Assembly: GCA_951213105.1 (NCBI GenBank)
Contig: OX578153.1
Span: forward strand, 57,892,520-57,956,519
Origin: Amaurobius ferox
Lineage: Eukaryota > Arthropoda > Arachnida > Araneae > Amaurobiidae
DNA length: 64,000 nt
Direction: 5' to 3'
Shown: in pieces, positions 46,841 to 57,855 of the stretch
Layout of the letters: each line of letters opens with the position of its first letter
Numbering within the stretch: the stretch's first letter is position 1
Notes under the pieces: generated by a model
What the model was told of the DNA's origin: nothing
What the model saw: the letters and a program-made list of their open reading frames with translations, nothing else
The model's database searches: none
Made by a program: the position numbers and the translations under genes

Positions 46841-48107
46841 CCTCAAATTTCACCAGTGTCTAAAACAAGTAGGGTAAAAATCCGGGATAGATAGATCACT
46901 TGTTTTTAAATCAATGTGTATATTTAAATCAATATATACCCATGGTGCACAAGCAGGAAACTTATGTAGTCATAATAATTTATTTACATTTAAAAAAACA
47001 AATATATTAGGATAAAATAAATTAGAAATTACTCAAAAAGCATTTATAGCTTATTTTATAAACCCCTTCATAGCGGTATCTCTCCTGTATGAGACGGGTG
47101 TTATGTCGCACCATAAGGGGGATTCTCCGTGCTTAACATAAATGAACTTTAATGGATGTACCAAATATTTTTCTTTAAAAAATATGTATATATAAATATA
47201 AAAAAGATAGAAACACTGAAATTGCAATTTTGCAAAATATAAAAAATTGACAAAATTCGAAAAATGTTTTTTTTTTAATTTTACACTCAGTTTAAAAATA
47301 CAACCAACACAGACAAAATAATCGCATTAATGATCAACGTAGGACGTAGTAGGACGAAAGTACAAGACGAAAAGAGACCTAATAACATAATTATGAAAAT
47401 TTTACTTATTTTTCAAATAACTCTTGAGTGTACCCATTTCTAGGGGAGAGATGCCGCACTTCACGGCTTCCTGACATTGTATTCGAACATGGCGAAATCA
47501 CAATAAAAACACTCTACACGAAGACTATGCTTCGCTCAAACAAAGAATCCACAGACATTTATATTTAGCTATAATGTACAATTTGTGGTAGCACAATAAA
47601 ATATTTCATGATAAATTCTACAACTCGTCTTTGATATTTGTGAATTTCATGTGAAAAAAAGCACAGGAACACAATACTTTAATCAAATACATATGAAACA
47701 CTAAACGATACACCAGTAGTATGTACTGCATTACCGTCTTATGGTAAGTTTCAAAACTAGGGTGGGGGGTGCACAATCTAAAGCGGATGCAGCATCTATT
47801 CCGGAATTACCCTATAAGAAGTTAATGAATAAAAAAGGAAAAGTTTTAATCGCAATCGAGATTTGTATATTTCAATCCTCTAAAAATTATCTTCCTTCTG
47901 CAATACAATATTTACATGTTCATTAACTTTCTTAGTTATTTCCTCCCATACATAACAATTTGTGATATTTCACCTTAATTATCGCTCAATTATGAGCCCC
48001 AGTATATTATCTTGGTTTGCTTACATCTTGAAATGCATCTGTTTATACAAATATTTTTAGCATTATAAATTTGAACATCCACCACCTATTTTACAAGCAA
48101 TTCTCTT
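46841..48107. other. AT-rich intronic sequence, nothing recognised
   Basis: No recognisable gene or repeat edges. Confidence 0.4.
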
Positions 48108-48380
48108 GTAAAATACAGTTTAGTTGACAAGAACCGGTGAAAAACTGTTTATTGTAGCGTTGGAAATCTATATACGTCGACAACCCACCGGAAAGATATC
48201 CCTGACATTCTCGTCTCCTTCAGCGGGAAAAACAATTCGAAGACGACACGTCAGCGCATAATAAATCCAATGGGGGTGACAGATTAAAGAAGTTCGCATT
48301 GTTGCCAAACGCTTCTTCATAAATGTTGAGAATAAAGGAGGAACTGAGGCCATGTCAGTTGACATGATATTTAAATAATT
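48108..48380 (+). repeat. Dispersed repeat R42, copy 2
   Basis: It matches 42725-42975 and 50090-50360, including GAAAGATATCCCTGACATTC and CGTCAGCGCATAATAAATCC. Confidence 0.82.
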
Positions 48381-49145
48381 CGCTTTCCTGTTGGTTTATT
48401 GTGTTTATTACAAAATTATGTTGAGAAAATATAAGAAATATGAGGATCGCCTCTAATTATTATAAATTAAAATATCTAAATAACTTACCTCTCTTTTATA
48501 ACGGACAAGATTCATGGGCATCAGATATTCAAAAGTCTTTTTTTTTTTTTTTGCAGTATAGATACCTTTATTATATAGATGCCTCTAAATAACGGACAAA
48601 TGTCACAGTTTTTAGGAATAACATTAAGGAGATTTTGAGTTATGTACATACCATATTGAAAACAAACCGTTTTCAGCGATCAATTTGGTTGTTGGTTTTA
48701 AAAGTTCTTAATTTCAAAAAACAGCGTTCGCTACGCAGACAAATCACGCCCGCTGCGCGACTACATGCAAAAGCTCGCTAGAGAATATACTTCAAACGAT
48801 AACCATCAGCAGTGGCGTCGTCAAGGGAGGATTTGGGGGGTCATAACCCTCTAGGAACTCATGAGAACCCATTACAGTTCGTAGAAATAATAATTGGAGA
48901 AATGGGAAACAAGATATTTTGTTACCAAATGTTCGCTCAACATTTTTTTTCAACGACGCTACTGACTACTGGTCAAAATAGCCTACCTGTGCTAAAAATA
49001 AACCTTTGAATGCTATGCGAATTCAATCTAGTCCAGTTTTATCGCTGCATGTTAGTAATAGTTAATAATAGTAGTACCAAAGCATTCATTATTCGTTAAA
49101 GAAGACAGTGTTCTTTACAATACAAAGCAGCTTCATTCTATAGAG

Positions 49146-49829
49146 CAGTGTTTTTCAACCACCGGGCCGCGGCCCAGTAACGGGTCCTGGCATTAATTAC
49201 ACCGGGCAACAAGAGATTCTCCTGGATTTTGTTGGTTTAGTTTTCTAGACATATTTATGAATAAACATTTCATAGTGGAAATATTCTTAGTAGAATAATA
49301 TATTTGAATATGTCGAAAAGCCCAGAATCAGAAAGCCTAAATAACATATGTGTAGCAAATATCAATGACCAAGTTACATTTAAATTTTAATATCAATAAG
49401 ACGGCTCAGCTGACTTATATGGTGAATTACTATGGATAAATATTTTTTCAATACCGTTTTCTTTTTTTTTTAAACAAAATGAGTTTAATAATATAATAAT
49501 CAATTTTTTTATACTGAATGATAATATAAATTTTTGGTAATCAAAATAGGATATGCCAATTAAACTAAGCAGAAATTAATTTAATGATGTTGGCCTGAGG
49601 AAATTACAATATGCTACGAGATTTATAATTTCATGAGTTCAGTGATTGATAACTTATTTAAGTGTAATTTTATATTTGTCAACATGCCACATGTACTAAT
49701 ATTCTTTGATTATGCCATGATTAATTATTGATACTTAAGTTAGTTTATGTATGAACTTAAAATGTAACGGTATATACGAGTAAATTTGTTGTCACCGGGC
49801 CGCTGTCTCACAAAGGTTGAGAAACACTG
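49146..49829 (+). mobile_element. hAT-type MITE, 684 bp, 8-bp TSD
   Basis: Ends CAGTGTTTTTCAACC and, inward from the right, CAGTGTTTCTCAACC. A perfect CTATAGAG duplication lies at 49138-49145 and 49830-49837. Next to each end are CCGGGCCGCGG-type sequences. No transposase is present. Related fragments lie at the right edge of the window. Confidence 0.94.
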
Positions 49830-50089
49830 CTATAGAGCTTGTAAGAGCATATTTTCATATTGTAGACATGCATTTATACATAAGAATATCCCCAACATTA
49901 TGACAGCGAACATCACTCATTTTTCAAAACACTCTCGCAAAATACATCCGCCTTGACAAGAAGGGCAGAAAAACTGTTTGTCAAGAACTTTTAAAGTTTA
50001 TGCGTTAGAGCATTTGCATATAGATATAAAAATATTTTCAGCATTATAACGGTATATAACACACTCTCGTTTTTCATACCATTCTCTTT

Positions 50090-50360
50090 CAAAATGCATC
50101 CGAGTTGACAAGAACCCGCAGAAAACTGTATCGAAACATCGAAAAAATATGCTTCGAAAGCTCTCGACAAAGATATGCTCGACATTCTTGTCTTTTTCAG
50201 CGGGGAAAACAATTTTAAGACAAAGCGTCAGCGTTTAATAAATCCTAAGTGATGAAAGATTAAAGCAGAAAGCATTGTTGCCAAAAGCCATTTTGAAATG
50301 TTGAGGATAAAAAGAGAACTGTTGTTATATCTACCCACGTATTGTCAAATAAATTACTTC
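50090..50360 (+). repeat. Dispersed repeat R42, copy 3
   Basis: It matches the other two copies (GAGTTGACAAGAACC, CGTCAGCGTTTAATAAATCC, GCATTGTTGCC). A partial echo of its first 40 bases precedes it at 49930-49975. Confidence 0.8.
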
Positions 50361-50630
50361 TTTCGTGAGATAATAAATTTCTTGTAACCTTATACGGAGA
50401 GAATATAAGACTAGGAGTATTCGTGCGACTAATTAATTCAGGGGCAGAATGTTGCATCATTTGGCCCCTCTCAAAATTCTGACTTGGGTTATCCTACCCC
50501 ATTTTTTCATCTCCACGTGATCCGTCCTCTTGCTACTCGTAATTACCAAAATATTAGTTGGGTTGCACTTAATCCTGCACGAAGCGGTTATGCACGAAAC
50601 CAGGATCCGACTATCTCAAATATATATATA

Positions 50631-51000
50631 TACAGGGTGTCCAGTGCTATCGGTGACCAATGGCTATTTCCTCAACTGTTAGTCACAGAGATACAATTCC
50701 AATTGCAAAAAATTTTTAAATTTTAAAATCCATTATCTTAGAAACAATTTAAATCAATAGATGCATTTCTGAAAGAAATACGAAATATAAATTTTATACA
50801 GTTCCCCGGTCCTCCCAATTATATTTAGGAAAATCATCCTCATACAATTTTATGCGAAATAAAAAAATATCATCCTTTTAAGACCAAAATTGAGCGACTT
50901 ATAGCTGTTTAAAGTTGGAGCACTTTTTGTGCTGAAAAATGGTCAATTCGGTCCCTGATTGGTTGACTGCCTGCATTTGGACTTTTGCGTGGATTTTCAC
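50631..51000 (+). repeat. Possible transposon end starting CAGGGTGTCC
   Basis: An AT microsatellite is followed by TACAGGGTGTCCAGTGC, a common terminal sequence of mariner-type MITEs. I could not find the matching right end. Confidence 0.35.
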
Positions 51001-51064
51001 CACACGTCCTGTCAGAACGCATAAATCAGTATTATTACCCATTAAAGCAATCTTCGACATTGGC

Positions 51065-51684
51065 CGTGTCGAAAAAAATACATATAATCAATCAATAAGA
51101 TAATAATTAGAAATGAGGACAGCGAACAAAACTTAAAACAATAACACATTTATTAACAAAAAGAAATGAAAAGTAATAAGAACATATTTAATTGACACTC
51201 TCACTAAACCATAATTACTCCCCATTAACATTCGTGTTGACATTCACGTGTATTACCATTGTGACAATAATTGTTACGTGCCATATGCACATTTCTCTTA
51301 ATCATGAACATTTAGAGTATACAATTAAACTCCTTCATTTAAGGTTATAATTAAATTCACACTCGTAATAATTTTAAGAATCTATCAAAATATAATTAAG
51401 AACAATTTCCACACTGATTACTTTTCTTAAATGTAAAGTGAATAAGATGTCGAGAGAGAGGAGTGACATAGCGTCAACAGACAGAGTGTAAAGGACATGC
51501 ATTGCGTACCTTCAAAATTTCGTTGACCCGTCATCAGGTGCGGGGTCCTCGGGCGAGAAAACGTCGGTCATCACTGCAGTTGTCTTTTGGAGAACCTTCT
51601 CTCCCAAAATCACTAAACCAATTCTCTGCTTTCTTTTCAAAATCTAACTCTCTCTCGAACATCCGAAAAATGTCACCTCCTACA
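51065..51684 (-). mobile_element. Possible solo LTR
   Basis: On the minus strand it would start TGTAGGAGGTGACATTTTTC and run through a GC-richer 5' part into AT-rich sequence. It has an AATAAA near the end (TTAATAAATGTGTTATTG), followed by a short run to ACACGGCCA. That layout resembles an LTR with U3, R and U5. No flanking duplication or internal region was found. Confidence 0.28.
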
Positions 51685-51700
51685 CAATTAAGCCCCAGGG

Positions 51701-52030
51701 GCCAACGGCCGTACCGTGCTGAAAACACCGGTTCTCGTTAGATCACCGAAGTCAAGCAGCATCGGGCGCGGTTAGTACTTGGTGGGTGACCACCTCGGAA
51801 CACCGCGTGCTGTTGGCCATCTCGGGTGCGGTATCCCCGTGGTTTGCGCGCTAGATTTGCACGCTACCACAAATGCCGCCGTGTTCATGCGGAGTACGAT
51901 CACGTTAAACATGTGGGTCCGTAAGTCCTTCCGAGAGGTTGGTGGTAGGGGAAGGAGGGTACGGTCCCTGTGGATGCCTCCCCCACTGGGTTCCGGTCTA
52001 AATTGGGTGGCACTTCCCGGCCGTCCATAC
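51701..52030 (+). mobile_element. 5S-rRNA-headed SINE, complete 5S head, 3' end missing
   Basis: 5S head 51701-51817, then the B-box-less tRNA remnant and common body. The body stops at CCGTCCATAC, and Tc1 transposase sequence begins at the next base. It is identical to 743-1013 over 271 bases. The lack of a tail and of flanking duplications means the 3' part was lost in a later rearrangement. Confidence 0.9.
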
Positions 52031-52626
52031 TGATGCCTGCACGAATCATGACTCCCCCAAACGGAAAACGATGTTTTTCCGTGATGTTTCCCGGGTGAAA
52101 ATGCGTTCCACGTTCTCTCCAGATCGTGGTACGACGAGAATCAGTTTGCAGGCTAAACCTGGACGCGTCACTGAACATGACATTGCACCACTGTTGTTCA
52201 CTCCACTGCCTGTTCCAAACTCAACTGTAAACGCGCGCGTTTCTGTGCAGACGGCAGGAGGATGCAAACTGCTAGTTGTCTGGCATAGAGAGCAACGTGT
52301 CTGAGTCTCCTGTAACCAGTTTGTCTCGAAACAGTGACTCCTGTGGCGGCTGTCAGGGCTGAACCCAGTTGTCTGGTAGAACGGTCCCTCTGACGTTCTC
52401 GCAGTTATCACCAAGTAACGGTCTCGCCGAGCGGTGTTATCCTTGGCCGACCTAATACTGGTCGTTGGGTAACATCTCCAGAGGTTTGGAACCTCTGTTA
52501 CAGTTTGGAGATCATACACTGGGGCACATTCAGAATTCGAGACGCTTTGGTTTGAGATCGACCGGATTCCAGCATTCCAATAATTCTTCCTTTCAAAAAC
52601 ATATCCAGTTGGCAGCTTTGTGACAT
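52031..52626 (-). pseudogene. Tc1-type transposase, truncated and frameshifted
   Basis: On the minus strand from the ATG at 52626 it reads MSQSCQLDMFLKGRIIGMLE and SGRSQTKASRILNVPQ, the N-terminal helix-turn-helix of a Tc1 transposase. A stop near 52497 and further frame changes follow. A last frame reads FSLQTDSRRTTIWRERG then THFHPGNITEKHRFPFGG, the segment just after the first catalytic Asp (here within MFSDASRF). The gene then ends abruptly at the SINE junction, so the second and third catalytic residues are absent. It belongs to a different Tc1 lineage from the element at 11001. Confidence 0.9.
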
Positions 52627-52896
52627 CTTTCGTCCTTTTTTATTATTAACAATGCTCCGTTATACAGCAATTGCGAAATTCTTCCTCAACAGGCCCTGCC
52701 TCTAGAGGCCGTTTTATACTAGTTCCGACGTGCGCGGGTGCTTTGCGCATGTCGACTTCGATTGAACTGTTTTGCATATGCACAATAATTTACCTTCGTA
52801 CCACGATTCTCCACAACTGGTTGTGAACCATTGTATCCCTATTAACTCCTATTTTTTTGCATTTTACGAATTATGCTTAACTTTTGGACATGAGTG
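52627..52896 (-). mobile_element. 5' part of the truncated Tc1 element with terminal sequence
   Basis: Read on the minus strand the end is CACTCATGTCCAAAAGTTAA, bordered by TA (52897-52898) and an AC/AT microsatellite. The 5' untranslated part of the Tc1 gene follows. The partner terminal repeat is lost with the missing half. Confidence 0.7.
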
Positions 52897-52899
52897 TAT

Positions 52900-52934
<35 letters not shown>

Positions 52935-52936
52935 CA

Positions 52937-54060
52937 GAGTGATTCAGAACTCGTGGGACCAATTTCAAGGGGTGATAGAACACACTACAACAAACATTTT
53001 TTGTATAGGAATATACAGGCACAAGTGACGCTTTGAGGCATAAACACAAAAAATAGGCATGAAAGGAAACATAAATTGTTTATTAACAGCATTTTTGACA
53101 AGTTCTTCTTTACAGCAATGTTTACAATAATTGCTTAAAATTGCTTACACTGACAGTGATATATGCTTAGCAGCGTCGATAGAGTGATTGATATGTACAG
53201 ATGTCGGAAGAGGACAGTAGGTGGCTTGCCGCCAGTCAACATTATGCATCTGCGGGAATACACCATTTCGTGCGACTGTGTTGTCACCCGTGATGGGAGA
53301 CTTTACAAATGGAGAAAGCAGACATGCGTGTAATGTGCGGGGCTGCAAATAGTAACGGCAGAGCAGTGCTACGGATGTATCAGGAACGTATTCCGAATAG
53401 ACGAGTGCTGGACCACTAAATTTTTGAGCGGTTACACCGCCAAATTTGTGAAACTGATTCCTTTGGCGTCAACAAGCAAGAAACGGGTCGACCGAAAGCT
53501 GTACAACATCCAGAAGTAGACGAATTCATCTTGAATCTTGTGGAAGACAGGCCCGAAACAAGTACAAGAGCTATTGCACATCGCGTAGGTGTTGAAAACC
53601 CAGGCCGTCCGGCTCGTCAACAAGGACTTGAGCATCCATTTGGACGGTCGGACACCGCGTATGTGTGAGTTAACCCACCGTTTGAAGAGTGTTAAACGAG
53701 GAACGAACATACCGTTCCATTTTCAAAGAACTCAAGCTTTGAAAACGGAAGATTACCCTCTGCGTGTGGGAATCTGCCAGTGGTTTTTGCAGCAGAGTGC
53801 ATTGCAGCCGGACTTCCCAGCTCATGTGTCAATCAAAGATGAGACGATTTTTACACACGAAGGTGTTTTCAATGTGCCGAAGTCTCCCATGACGGGCGAT
53901 AACACAGTCGCACGCAAATGGCGTGTTCCAGCAGATGCATAATGTTAAAGCACGGTAAACCACCTACTGTCCGCTACCGGTAACAATACACTCCAATCAC
54001 TCCGTTGACGCTGCCAAGCAGGTATTACTGTTGGAAGCAATTTTGAGCAATTATTGTAAT
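52937..54060 (+). mobile_element. DUF4817-type DNA transposon relic with long inverted arms
   Basis: Starts near GTGATTCAGAACTCGTGGGA. Arms at 53122-53305 and 53878-54059 are reverse complements over about 180 bp: both have TCTCCCAT-ACGGG, AACACAGTCGCACG, CAGATGCATAATGTT and the TTACAATAATTGC edge. Between them lies the broken coding part. The arms contain the 3' end of the coding sequence, so the left arm is an inverted duplicate of the right. Confidence 0.78.
53338..53942 (+). pseudogene. DUF4817/transposase-like protein, broken
   Basis: The first frame reads GRAVLRMYQERIPNRRVLDH, a stop, then ERLHRQICETDSFG, GRPKAVQHPEVDEFIL and RPETSTRAIAHRVGV. This is the helix-turn-helix part of the DUF4817-type family common in insects and spiders. 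Another frame from 53589 continues with HFQRTQALKTEDYPLRV, then CQWFLQQSALQPDFPAHV and KDETIFTHEGVFN, the usual WFLQQ...F-DE--FT--GIFN stretch that holds a catalytic-type Asp. The N-terminus is cut by the left inverted arm. The gene has at least one internal stop and a frame change, so it is inactive. Confidence 0.85.
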
Positions 54061-54072
54061 ATATATGCACTC

Positions 54073-54104
<32 letters not shown>

Positions 54105-54122
<18 letters not shown>

Positions 54123-55968
54123 AGAGAGAGATTGACTAATTCGTAAACACTGACATTGCCTCAGGGTTCTTTCATGATTTGATTAGGTAGTGAAAGCCAT
54201 ATGCTGTTTGCACAATTTTATATACGATTATATCGTGAGAAACTGTTCGTTACGCTTCAACTGATAGCATCCTTTCTGCCCCCGTTCATCCACATATTAA
54301 TAAACTCAACTCGCTTTTATTACCTGCATCTTTTTTACTCCTCATCGCCGTTCTTCGGCTGATACAATCACGCTACTGTTGCGCTGCAGTATGAAAAACC
54401 GATGACGAATGATGTCAGAGGTCACGTGTCATCCAGATTTAATCTTAGATTTGCAATCCTTCTTGTCTAGGTTGCATCCCAACCGCAATTTTTTTCCTCC
54501 CTATGATTGGTTCCTGATGAGTTCGATTGCATTATTACCCGAGGTCCTGCCGAGGTTAATTTAAGAGATAAATAAAAATAATAAAAGAAAACAGGCACCC
54601 AGAGAATAAGAAGGCCTTTGTCCGTAAATTAGGGTTTGCCAGCAAATTGAAGGAAGTTATCACTATTAAATTATAGGTTTGTAATTAACTTTCATATTTT
54701 TAGATAGTTTTAAGCGAAAATACATTTCTGATCATAAGAAGATACTATCATATGCTGCAATCTATCATATGCGCTTGAGGTCATGCTGAGATTAGTTTAA
54801 GAGACAAATATAAATACTAGTTTGAACAAGAAGTATATGCCCGTAAAGTTATGTGTGTGGGGTGGGATGGGGGAGATAAATTGAAGGAAGTTATCAACAT
54901 TAAGTTTTCGGTTTTGCAACTAAGTATTTGATGAAGTTTTCCACGAAAATATATTTTTACACTCGTGATATTTTTTTTAATGCTCAACTGTATACGTACA
55001 AAAAGAAATCGATTGTTGACAATCACGGCTCTAAAAGCGCTGTGCCAGTATCTCAAGGCACAGTTTGCAGCCCCGAGGGCTGAAAAAACTCGCACATACT
55101 GATTCAACCAGGCTTAATCCAAATTTGAAATCCATTTTTCAAATTATCCCTAGATCTAGCTTTCTCAAAGTTTGGCCTGTTTTGCTATTTTTGTGCTTAT
55201 AATCTCATGTCGAAGGCTTGGCCACAACCTGTAGCAACGCCTACATGTTGTCATGAGACTGTAATGCTAAGCTGTATTCAGCTCATAAAGTTAGAGAAGA
55301 AATCATTCTTTCACCTCCATGATTGAGTTAAATAGGAAAGTTAATATCGAAATGTCATCCCAATTTAAAAATTTGGAATATGAACATTTAAACCACGAAG
55401 TTACAGAGACTTGCTTCCCGCTTTATTCGTGCTTGAAACAATGCAATTAATGCAAACTTCGGTATAGATAGATTAGTTGGAGCTGAATTGTATGTCCCAT
55501 GAAGAGAGAGTTAGTCCATAGTAGATATGATCAGAAATTGAAAACTTGAAATAAAAAGTTTGAGGTATTAAACTTTATAAATTCGTTTATTAGGATGCCT
55601 AGGGGAGCAGACATAAATTGGGTTATGTTAAGGGGTGTTGAAGACCCTGACTACCCGACTCACCCTAGGGCATGAGCAGCTAGCTGAGAGGCCGGGAATG
55701 GAAATCAGCAAGAACCGGCTTCCATGGTCAGCGAGACACCACTAATAGGCATTTATGGAAATTTGAAAAAGTAACACTTGAAGAAATATATTAACTTTAG
55801 CGGACAGTTTGACATAGAATTAGGAGATATAATCTTATTAAGCTAATACGCAGTATTGGGAATAATTATTTAAAGTAAGAAGAAAGATTTGTCTGTTAAA
55901 AATTCCAAAATTATCAACTGCAAAACAAAAAAGACGAAATTCAAAAAGGAAAGAATTTAGACTATGTT
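54105..55968. other. Intronic sequence, nothing recognised
   Basis: It contains a short AC/AG run at 54105-54130. The phrases TAAATTGAAGGAAGTTATCA and GCCGAGGTTAATTTAAGAG recur (54540-54660 and 54785-54900), marking a diverged direct repeat of about 240 bp. Confidence 0.5.
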
Positions 55969-55969
55969 A

Positions 55970-56149
55970 AAAAAAAAAGACAGAATTTAGACTATGAACA
56001 AAAAAAAAGAGAGAGAGAATTTAAACTATGCACAAAAAAAAGAGATAATTCAAACTATGCACAAAAAAAAGAGAGAATTTAAACTATGCACAAAAAAAAG
56101 AGATAATTCAAACTATGCACAAAAAAAAGAGAGAATTTAAACTATGCAA

Positions 56150-56184
<35 letters not shown>
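55970..56184 (+). repeat. Minisatellite and poly-A tract
   Basis: Units of AGAGAATTTAAACTATGCAC alternating with AGATAATTCAAACTATGCAC, separated by A-runs, about six copies. It ends in about 38 A residues at 56147-56184. Confidence 0.93.
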
Positions 56185-56186
<2 letters not shown>

Positions 56187-56207
56187 TTTAAGAGAAAGAG
56201 CTTGAAT

Positions 56208-56471
56208 TCATGAAAATATATATTTTAATATGGAGTCATATAAGAAGTAATAATATTGAATCGGAGGGGATGCATAGCTCCCATGTGTCTGTGGATATTG
56301 GGAGCAGATGGGTGGGTTGACAGGAGTTGATGTCCGCCGGTTTCTGTTTTCCATGTATGACTGTGGTGTACTTGGACGAGCATCGCGCTTGAAGTGCGCT
56401 GGTTTTGCTGGTTTAAATACAACTCTGATGAATTTTGAGGATGTTTTCAGACATTGGGAGTCTAGATGCAT
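56208..56471 (-). CDS. Unrecognised protein-like open frame, possible exon or gene fragment
   Basis: Minus-strand frame of 87 codons. The part at 56255-56440 is clearly GC-richer than its surroundings and reads FKPAKPAHFKRDARPSTPQS, then YMENRNRRTSTPVNPP and ICSQYPQTHGSYASPPIQYY. It is rich in Pro, Ser, Thr, Tyr and Arg, like a disordered cytoplasmic tail. An acceptor-like TTTAAACCAG precedes CAAAACCAGCGC. The last codons (YFLYDSILKYIFS) are AT-rich and may be read-through. I recognise no family. It could be a terminal exon of a gene nested in the intron, a processed fragment, or chance. Confidence 0.3.
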   Translation of the reverse strand: MHLDSQCLKTSSKFIRVVFKPAKPAHFKRDARPSTPQSYMENRNRRTSTPVNPPICSQYPQTHGSYASPPIQYYYFLYDSILKYIFS

Positions 56472-57639
56472 ACTCTAAATCACACATTGATTAGAAAATT
56501 GTCCTGATAACATAATTCCTTTTAAATTAAAACTAAGAATACATTTTTATTAAAATACGAAAAAAGTATGAGTAGAATTTTATTATTAAGAGTTGATTAA
56601 TGCGAGCTCAAGACATTGGTTTTATATCCATAATATGACCTTTGCCTGAAGTATAATTATACTTCCTTCTAAAGTGAAGTATAATTATACTTCCTTCCAA
56701 CGTGTAATATAATTTTATTTCTTTCTAGCTACACTTCCTTCTTCTTTCTACTTTCTACTTTAGCATGTTTTGTGAAAAATCAAGTTTGATAGATAACAAA
56801 AAGTAATATTATAAAATATGGATCATTTAATAGGTTATTCAGTAATGTAAAAATAATACCAGGAGCATCAGATTTAAGAATTTTTGTGTTTGCATCATTA
56901 CCACAACGTACGGTTTAAGATAATTATGGTAAGTGTTAAAATTTTTCGACTTTATTTATAGATCTGTTTCGCCCCTAAGTCATTCAAGGAAAAGCAGATA
57001 AAATTATAATCCATCATGACTTTTTTTTTATTTTATATATTCAAACAATTTAAAGTTTGTAAAATTCCATTACGCCAAACAAAGAAATAAAATTCTATTA
57101 AACCAGCCTTTTACTTTGTGTCAGCTAATACAAATCGACCATTCTCACAGCCATAGTAGATTATTGCACTTCTCACTGAAATTACACACACAGACCAACA
57201 TCAACGTTTATTGTAAAGAAAATCGAACGTTTTAGGGGAATATTCTTTAAAATGGCGGAATGATGCACGAGCTTCATTCGAAATGTCGACGTGACGAATT
57301 GGCTACCGGGCAAAATATTATTTGGTTGGGGGAAATGCATTTATTTTTGGAAATGTTTTTGTTCGAACTGATAAACGGCACTCTTATGAAAACGATAGAT
57401 TAAAAGAGTCATTAAATACGTCGCACGCGCATGCGTAGATGACAAATGTTCCACAGACGTCCAATACTTCAAGTGATAGGATCAGCTTTTGGAGGGAAAT
57501 CTAATAATACTAAATTAAAGTACCTTAAGATGATAGGTTTTATGTAATTTATAAGGATATTACAATGCGACTTATAGACTATTATTTTTTTTTTATCAAA
57601 GAATTTTATATTGATCAGTGACTTTGTTGCGAAATATGT
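56472..57639. other. Intronic sequence, nothing recognised
   Basis: GAAGTATAATTATACTTCCTTC occurs as a local near-palindrome at 56650-56700; otherwise unremarkable. Confidence 0.4.
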
Positions 57640-57647
57640 ATGGTTAG

Positions 57648-57855
57648 TTCCTTTCTTACACATTTTATGCGAATATATATTCCTTTCTTACACATTTCAA
57701 ATTCTTACTTTTTCAAACATTTCATCACATTTTCTCACATTTCATCACATTTTCTCACATTTCATTTCTTACTTTTTCAAATTATACAATGACCTTTATT
57801 CCATTCTTACACATTTTATGCGAATATATATTCCTTTCTTACACATTTTATGCGA
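57648..57855 (+). repeat. Local tandem repeats (TTCTTACACATTT family)
   Basis: TTCTTACACATTTTATGCG, CACATTTCATCACATTTTCT and TTCTTACTTTTTCAAA recur two to three times in mixed order. Confidence 0.8.

Noticed and set aside
51701..51817. A functional 5S rRNA gene
   Set aside because: The 5S sequence continues directly into SINE body instead of a T-run terminator, and the same junction occurs at 45103 with target duplications.
52046..52519. A 157-residue minus-strand protein as such
   Set aside because: It is mostly the wrong frame of the Tc1 transposase; only frame-corrected pieces make sense, and the gene is truncated.
55970..56184. A CRISPR-like array
   Set aside because: Units are short A-rich minisatellite repeats without spacers of constant length, in a eukaryotic intron.
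56147..56184. Poly-A tail of a processed pseudogene for the 56208-56471 frame
   Set aside because: The A-run is on the plus strand while the frame is on the minus strand, so the tail would be on the wrong side; it belongs to the neighbouring minisatellite.
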